Of a stretch of DNA of 64,000 bases, positions 60,081 to 64,000 are shown piece after piece. Positions within the stretch are counted from its first letter, which is position 1; every line of letters begins with the position of its first letter. The translations under genes were made by a program, and so were the position numbers. Source of the DNA: Rhodospirillales bacterium (GTDB lineage: Bacteria; Pseudomonadota; Alphaproteobacteria; Rhodospirillales; UBA2165); assembly GCA_022823235.1 (NCBI GenBank), contig JAJDXO010000050.1, positions 116,754-180,753 of the forward strand. The letters run 5' to 3'. The notes beneath the pieces are model-generated. The model was given only the letters and a program-made list of their open reading frames with translations, was not told where the DNA came from and searched no databases.

Positions 60081-61649
60081 GTGCCAAAGCGGCCAAATTT
60101 TCTATTTGTCGTCACCGACCAGCAGCGTGCAGACCATCTGGGCTGCTATGGCAATCCCATCCTGCGGACGCCGAACATTGACGGCCTTGCCGGGACCGGC
60201 ACCCGATTTGATAGGTTCTACGTGGCGTCCCCCACGTGTCAGGCCAACCGGGCAAGCTTCATGACCGGCCGAATGCCGTCCCTGAACGGTGTACGGAACA
60301 ATGGCCTGCCGCTGCCCTTTGAGGCGACCACATTTGTCGAAATCCTGCGGTCCGCGGGCTACAAGACCGCCCTCCTGGGGAAGTCTCATCTGCAAAATAT
60401 GACGGGTCTTCCACCGGTTCAGACGCGGATTGTCGAAGAGGGACTGCAACAGCCGCCGGATCACTTGTTGGAAGCGGAGGTCGGCGGGCGCCGTGGCCCG
60501 GATTACGATTTTGAGAATGAACTCACCTGGACGGCGCCCGCCATGGAGCGCCGGAACGAGCCCTACTACGGTTTCGAGCATTTCGAGATTTGTACGAACC
60601 ACGGTGATTTGGTGGGGGGGGACTATCTCTTCTGGGCGCGGGAAAAAGAACCGGACTTCGACCGGCTGCGGAATCCGGACAATGCCTTGGACCGCGGAAA
60701 CTACGGCGCCCCGCAAGCCCGCCGGACCGCCATCCCGGAGGAGCTGTATGCGAGCACGTACACGGCGGACCGCACCATTGCTTTCCTGGAGCGGCACAAG
60801 AACGATCATCCCGATCAGCCGTTTTTTGTTCAGATGGGCTTCGCCGATCCGCACTATCCGTTTACGCCGCCCGGAAGATATTGGGAGCTCCATGATCCCG
60901 AGGACATTGAACTGCCGGCGAACTTCGACGCGACGGCCAATCCCCTCCAAGGGGCGTTGAAGAAAATGCTGGCCGATGGGAAGGCCTTCCGGGAGGGGCA
61001 TGCGACCTTCGCCGTAACCGAGCGGGAAGCCAGGGAGATCATCGCCCTGACCTACGGCATGATCGCCATGATCGACGATTGCGTCGGCCGGGTCATGGAA
61101 GCCCTTCGCCGGTTGGACTACGACCAGGACACCATTGTGATCTTCACGTCGGACCACGGCGATCACATGGGCGATCACGGAATCATGCTGAAGAGTCCGC
61201 TGCATTTTCAGGGTCTGACACGTGTGCCCTTTATCTGGCGTGATTTACGTGACGGCGGAGGAACGAATCAAACGCTCGCCAGCGCCATTGATCTCGCGCC
61301 GACAATCCTGCGTCGTGCGGGTATCCAGCCCAACAACGGGGTACAAGGCCGGGATCTGTTGAATCAGGATTTGGCCCCCGACAGTCTGTTGATCGAAACA
61401 GACCATCCATTCCCGGGCGGGCCGCCCAACCCCCGCACCAGGACGCTCATGACCAAAGACTGGCGAATGTCCGTGCATCAGGGGTTCGAGTGGGGCGAGC
61501 TCTATGATCTCACCAACGACCCCGGTGAAACCAAAAATCTATGGTCGAATGAAGACCGCCGTGCGCTACGCGCCGAACTCACGGAAAAATTGCTCCGGCG
61601 GATGATGGAGATGCAGGAAAACGCGCCGCTCCAAACGGGCCTGTCGTAA
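60081..61649 (+). CDS. Sulfatase / alkaline-phosphatase-superfamily hydrolase 3
   Basis: This 522-residue sulfatase starts with GTG at 60081, with GGGAGGA about 6 nt upstream. FVVTDQQRADHLG near residue 10 and TSDHGDHMGDHG near residue 352 bind metal. The nucleophile segment is CQANR at Cys53, which fits the accepted CxAxR formylglycine motif, unlike the other two sulfatases in the window. It is clearly related to them but more distant than they are to each other. No signal peptide is present. A resorcylate-decarboxylase-like gene follows 12 bp downstream, so the substrate may be a sulfated aromatic acid. Confidence 0.88.
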   Translation: MPKRPNFLFVVTDQQRADHLGCYGNPILRTPNIDGLAGTGTRFDRFYVASPTCQANRASFMTGRMPSLNGVRNNGLPLPFEATTFVEILRSAGYKTALLGKSHLQNMTGLPPVQTRIVEEGLQQPPDHLLEAEVGGRRGPDYDFENELTWTAPAMERRNEPYYGFEHFEICTNHGDLVGGDYLFWAREKEPDFDRLRNPDNALDRGNYGAPQARRTAIPEELYASTYTADRTIAFLERHKNDHPDQPFFVQMGFADPHYPFTPPGRYWELHDPEDIELPANFDATANPLQGALKKMLADGKAFREGHATFAVTEREAREIIALTYGMIAMIDDCVGRVMEALRRLDYDQDTIVIFTSDHGDHMGDHGIMLKSPLHFQGLTRVPFIWRDLRDGGGTNQTLASAIDLAPTILRRAGIQPNNGVQGRDLLNQDLAPDSLLIETDHPFPGGPPNPRTRTLMTKDWRMSVHQGFEWGELYDLTNDPGETKNLWSNEDRRALRAELTEKLLRRMMEMQENAPLQTGLS

Positions 61650-61661
61650 GGAACACCGACC

Positions 61662-62621
61662 ATGCCGGACTCTGCTACACCAAAAGTCATCGCACTAGAA
61701 GAGCATTATTGGGATCCTGAAGTCGTCGAAGCCTGGGGTCCGGCGAAGGGAAAACAGCCCGCGGAGCAACTTCTCGAGGTCGGCGACAAACGCATCGCCG
61801 ACATGGATGCGGCGGGGATCGATCTCCAGGTCCTCTCCATGGGCGCGCCCGCCATGCAGGCATTCGACGCCGCGACGGCGGTGCCCTTGGCAACAGCGGC
61901 CAACGACCGGTTGAAGAGTATCATCGACACCCGCCCGGACCGCTTCGCCGGATTTGCCACGCTGCCGACCGCCTCGCCCGTGGCCGCGGCGGACGAATTG
62001 GAGCGTGCGGTGAAGAATCTGGGGTTCTGCGGGGCCATGCTCCACGGCCTGTCCCACGAGCGGAAATGGCTCGACCTGCCGGAGTTCCGGCCGATCTATG
62101 CCCGGGCCGAAGCGCTGGATGTCCCGATCTATTTCCACCCGGCCCTGCCCCACCCCGCCGTCGTCGGGGCCTATCTCGAGGACTATATCCAGGACTACCC
62201 CGAGTTCATCCACGCCGGCTGGGGGTTCACCATTGAGACGGCTACCCAAGGCGTTCGCCTCGTGCTGTCCGGTGTCTTCGACGAGCATCCCGGCCTCAAA
62301 GTCATCCTCGGCCATATGGGCGAGGGGCTGCCGTTCCTGTTGTGGCGGATCAACCATGCCTTTTCGCGGGGTGCCAACAAGACGACGCCGTTCAGGGAGA
62401 TTTTCCGGCGCCAGTTCTACGTCACGACGAGCGGCAACTTCTCCGACCCGGCTCTGCTGTGCACGCTCATGGAGATGGGCGCCGATCGAATTTTGTTCTC
62501 CGTCGACTACCCCTACGTCCAAAACCACGAGGGAACGGACTGGATGAAGGCGGTCTCGTTGTCTGACGAGGACCTCGCCAAGATTTGCGGCGGAAATGCC
62601 GAGCGGTTGCTAGGCGTCTGA
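61662..62621 (+). CDS. Amidohydrolase-family decarboxylase (gamma-resorcylate / 5-carboxyvanillate decarboxylase-like)
   Basis: This 319-residue enzyme begins KVIALEEHYW, the ExH motif (Glu13, His15) of the non-oxidative decarboxylases such as 2,6-dihydroxybenzoate decarboxylase and LigW. The other metal and acid/base residues are His159 (YFHPALPHP), the His of ILGHMGEGLPF, and Asp282 (SVDYPY). AAGGA lies about 8 nt before the ATG. It forms a two-gene unit with sulfatase 3. A plausible sequence is desulfation of an aromatic sulfate, then removal of a ring carboxyl, giving a phenol for the flavin hydroxylase and dioxygenase. Confidence 0.88.
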   Translation: MPDSATPKVIALEEHYWDPEVVEAWGPAKGKQPAEQLLEVGDKRIADMDAAGIDLQVLSMGAPAMQAFDAATAVPLATAANDRLKSIIDTRPDRFAGFATLPTASPVAAADELERAVKNLGFCGAMLHGLSHERKWLDLPEFRPIYARAEALDVPIYFHPALPHPAVVGAYLEDYIQDYPEFIHAGWGFTIETATQGVRLVLSGVFDEHPGLKVILGHMGEGLPFLLWRINHAFSRGANKTTPFREIFRRQFYVTTSGNFSDPALLCTLMEMGADRILFSVDYPYVQNHEGTDWMKAVSLSDEDLAKICGGNAERLLGV

Positions 62622-62770
62622 TTATTGGCGACCGCAACGACCCCTCTATCGACCGGTTATCCGACAACAGCTCCCGCATCGTGGTTGGTGACTGCCATTC
62701 TTCCCGGTCCGCCCATCCTGCGGCCGTCGGCGGCACCTGCCCGAAATACCATTTCCCGTGATTCCCCTAC

Positions 62771-62885
62771 GATTCCCAAACCGCTCAGGCGGCATTGTTG
62801 GCGCAAACAAAAAGCCCTCGAAAACATAAATGTTTCCAAGGGCTTCCGGTGGTTGCGGGGGCTCGATACAGCCGAGACCGACACA
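62771..62885. repeat. Dispersed repeat copy 2: tRNA-3'-end-like sequence plus terminator hairpin
   Basis: This copy matches 37700-37810 in the same orientation. On the - strand it contains GCCCCCGCAACCA, then CCGG, then a hairpin AAGCCCTTGGAAACAT...ATGTTTTCGAGGGCTT (62845-62812) and a T run at 62813-62809. This is the layout of a tRNA 3' end followed by its terminator, with the tRNA body missing. It lies in the 347-bp gap before the DUF2285-like gene, and the hairpin may now terminate that gene. Nothing else is seen in the gap. Confidence 0.72.
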
Positions 62886-62968
62886 TGGTTGTCGTCGATA
62901 TATGATCCCTGTGCATTGGGGGCTGTTATAGCGCGTGTCAGCGCGTGTTTGGCGACTCCGGCGCGACG

Positions 62969-63672
62969 TCATTTCCCCAGCGCCATGTCGCGATACTGTT
63001 TCAGGATCGCCTTCGCCCGCGCCCGGCGGCGCTTGACGCGGGTATGCATCCAGCTGCCGTCGTAGTACTCCTCCGCGACCCGTTCCCGGCCCCAGAGCCG
63101 CACCGCGACCTCGCGCCGGGTGAGCCCTTCCGCCTCGCTTTCCAGCGCCAGCAGAAGTTCGGTGTCTCCGTCCTCCCCCGTCCCCGCCCCGGCCGAGGGA
63201 CCGGGGCGCCGAGCCAGACATCCTCGATGGCCGCGACCTCGCGGACCAGCAGGAGCCCGCCATCCTCGGGGAAGACGGCGCCACGGGGAAGCCGGACCTG
63301 CACCGACCGGCCCTCCCGTTCGATCCTCAGCATCAGCGCGCCGTCGCCGAGGCGCAGCCCGGAGAGGTGGGCGCCGCCCTCAGCGGCAAGCCGGGCCAGG
63401 GGCGGCGCGTCCGGCGCCACCCGGCCGTCGACGACGCCGGCATGGGTCCAGAACGGCGCGAGCGGCCGCTCCGCATAGGGGTCTTCAAAGGCCGCCATGC
63501 CCCAGGTCATGGCGGCGAGATCGGCGGCGGTCTGGAGGCGCACCGGGAACGGCGCCCGCTCCGGCAGGCCGGGCATCGGGAGCCGCTTCGCCCAGGCGTC
63601 GCGATAGGCCCTGCTCGCCCGGATGAACCGCCAGGCCCGCAGGGCGTCCCATCCGCGGACCTGCCGCGCCAT
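62969..63672 (-). CDS. DUF6499/DUF2285-like DNA-binding regulator, frameshifted
   Basis: The frame from 63672 encodes LRAWRFIRASRAYRDAWAKR and PVRLQTAADLAAMTWGMAAFEDP, which resemble the DUF6499 part of ICE-associated regulators, then a DUF2285-like sheet region. Around 63170-63205, in a run rich in C on the + strand, the meaningful frame shifts by one base. It continues as DTELLLALESEAEGLTRREV and RVKRRRARAKAILKQYRD to a stop at 62969-62971. Either the gene is broken or the sequence has an indel in the C run. Members are usually found with conjugative elements. Domain names are from memory. Confidence 0.55.
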
Positions 63673-63687
63673 CGCCGGGCGAGGCGA

Positions 63688-64000
63688 TTACCAGTTCGCC
63701 CTAAGCTCGAACCCGACCGTATGCTCTGGCGCTGCCGTATCGCTCTCGCGCCGCGTCGCCTTCACGCCGAGGGAGAGGTCGGGCGCGTTGGCGTTGGCCG
63801 CCGGCGCGAGCCGCCAGCCTATGCTGTAGTCGCGCGCGCCCGTGGCCAGCCCCAGCCCGACATGCGGGCTGCCGGTGAAGCGCCCCGAGAAGGCCGGGAA
63901 GCCGTACGCCGCCTCCGCCTGCCAGCGGCTTTCCGGCTCGCCGCCGCCCGCACGGTCGGCCAGCGGGTCGGTCGCGAACAGCGCGTCGAGACCGCCCTGG
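63688..64000 (-). CDS. Outer-membrane beta-barrel (surface protein) C-terminus, partial
   Basis: The frame enters from the right edge and stops at 63688-63690, encoding about 103 residues. It has alternating hydrophobic and polar residues with segments such as RWQAEAAYGFPAFSGRFTG and DYSIGWRLAPAANANAPDL, and it ends in FELRANW. A final aromatic residue is the usual signal for outer-membrane barrel assembly. Large repeat-containing surface proteins of Rhodospirillales carry such a C terminus. The upstream part is outside the window, so the full architecture is unknown. Confidence 0.6.
   Translation of the reverse strand, partial: QGGLDALFATDPLADRAGGGEPESRWQAEAAYGFPAFSGRFTGSPHVGLGLATGARDYSIGWRLAPAANANAPDLSLGVKATRRESDTAAPEHTVGFELRANW

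Noticed and set aside
1..64000. CRISPR arrays
   Set aside because: I saw no regularly spaced short repeats. The repeats present are two long copies and isolated dyads.

Overview
The window is GC-rich DNA with the codon bias and gene content of an alphaproteobacterium, probably a Rhodospirillales-like environmental species. It holds three complete TRAP uptake systems, two orphan periplasmic binding proteins, three glutathione S-transferases, three sulfatases and many aromatic-acid catabolic enzymes. There is no ribosomal or housekeeping gene and no complete tRNA. I judge it to be an accessory catabolic region.

Layout. 1-12.1 kb (+ strand): end of an IclR regulator, a cytoplasmic sulfatase, a DctPQM TRAP transporter, then a six-gene run of two flavin hydroxylases, two GSTs (the first resembling the LinD dechlorinase family), an enoyl-CoA hydratase and an epoxide-hydrolase-type hydrolase. 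12.1-14.5 kb: a TfdA/TauD dioxygenase (- strand) and an orphan TAXI binding protein ending in a clear terminator. 14.5-24.6 kb: a beta-oxidation-like operon on the - strand (racemase, FadB-like protein, acyl-CoA dehydrogenase, acyl-CoA ligase, TetR, second sulfatase), divergent from a DUF35 plus thiolase-like pair. 24.6-32.2 kb: a histone-deacetylase-like amidohydrolase, a structured inverted-repeat element, a Rieske oxygenase alpha/beta pair, a third GST, a second TfdA-like dioxygenase, an ACMSD-type amidohydrolase and an AhpD-like gene with an in-frame TGA. 32.2-35.2 kb: a TAXI-type TRAP system. 35.6-47.3 kb: alcohol dehydrogenase, PanE-like reductase, UbiD-like decarboxylase, a three-subunit molybdenum hydroxylase, an amidohydrolase, three tandem cupins and a TctC/Bug binding protein. 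47.5-49.8 kb: a thiamine-diphosphate enzyme and a CxxC AhpD-like protein. 50.1-50.4 kb: a tRNA-3'-end-like sequence beside a decayed integrase. 50.5-62.6 kb: a second aromatic module (fumarylacetoacetase, metallo-hydrolase, extradiol dioxygenase, flavin monooxygenase, FAH-family protein, TRAP, LysR, third sulfatase, resorcylate-decarboxylase-like enzyme). 63-64 kb: a frameshifted DUF2285-like gene and the end of a surface beta-barrel protein.

How the genes may work together (inference). Each sulfatase lies in a different catabolic neighbourhood, two of them beside a TRAP importer, and none has a signal peptide. This fits import of sulfated or carboxylated organics, followed by intracellular desulfation, hydroxylation, ring cleavage or decarboxylation, and entry into CoA metabolism.

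The strongest unusual signal is the AhpD-like gene at 31533-32198. The second cysteine codon of its CxxC motif is TGA, the frame stays open and conserved on both sides, and a 7-bp stem with a GGUC loop begins 14 nt after the TGA. That is the layout of a bacterial selenocysteine gene. A second signal is a set of three tRNA-3'-end-like sequences near 37.7, 50.1 and 62.8 kb, two of them in a shared repeat of about 110 bp. They bound two blocks of about 12.5 kb, with an integrase remnant at the middle one.
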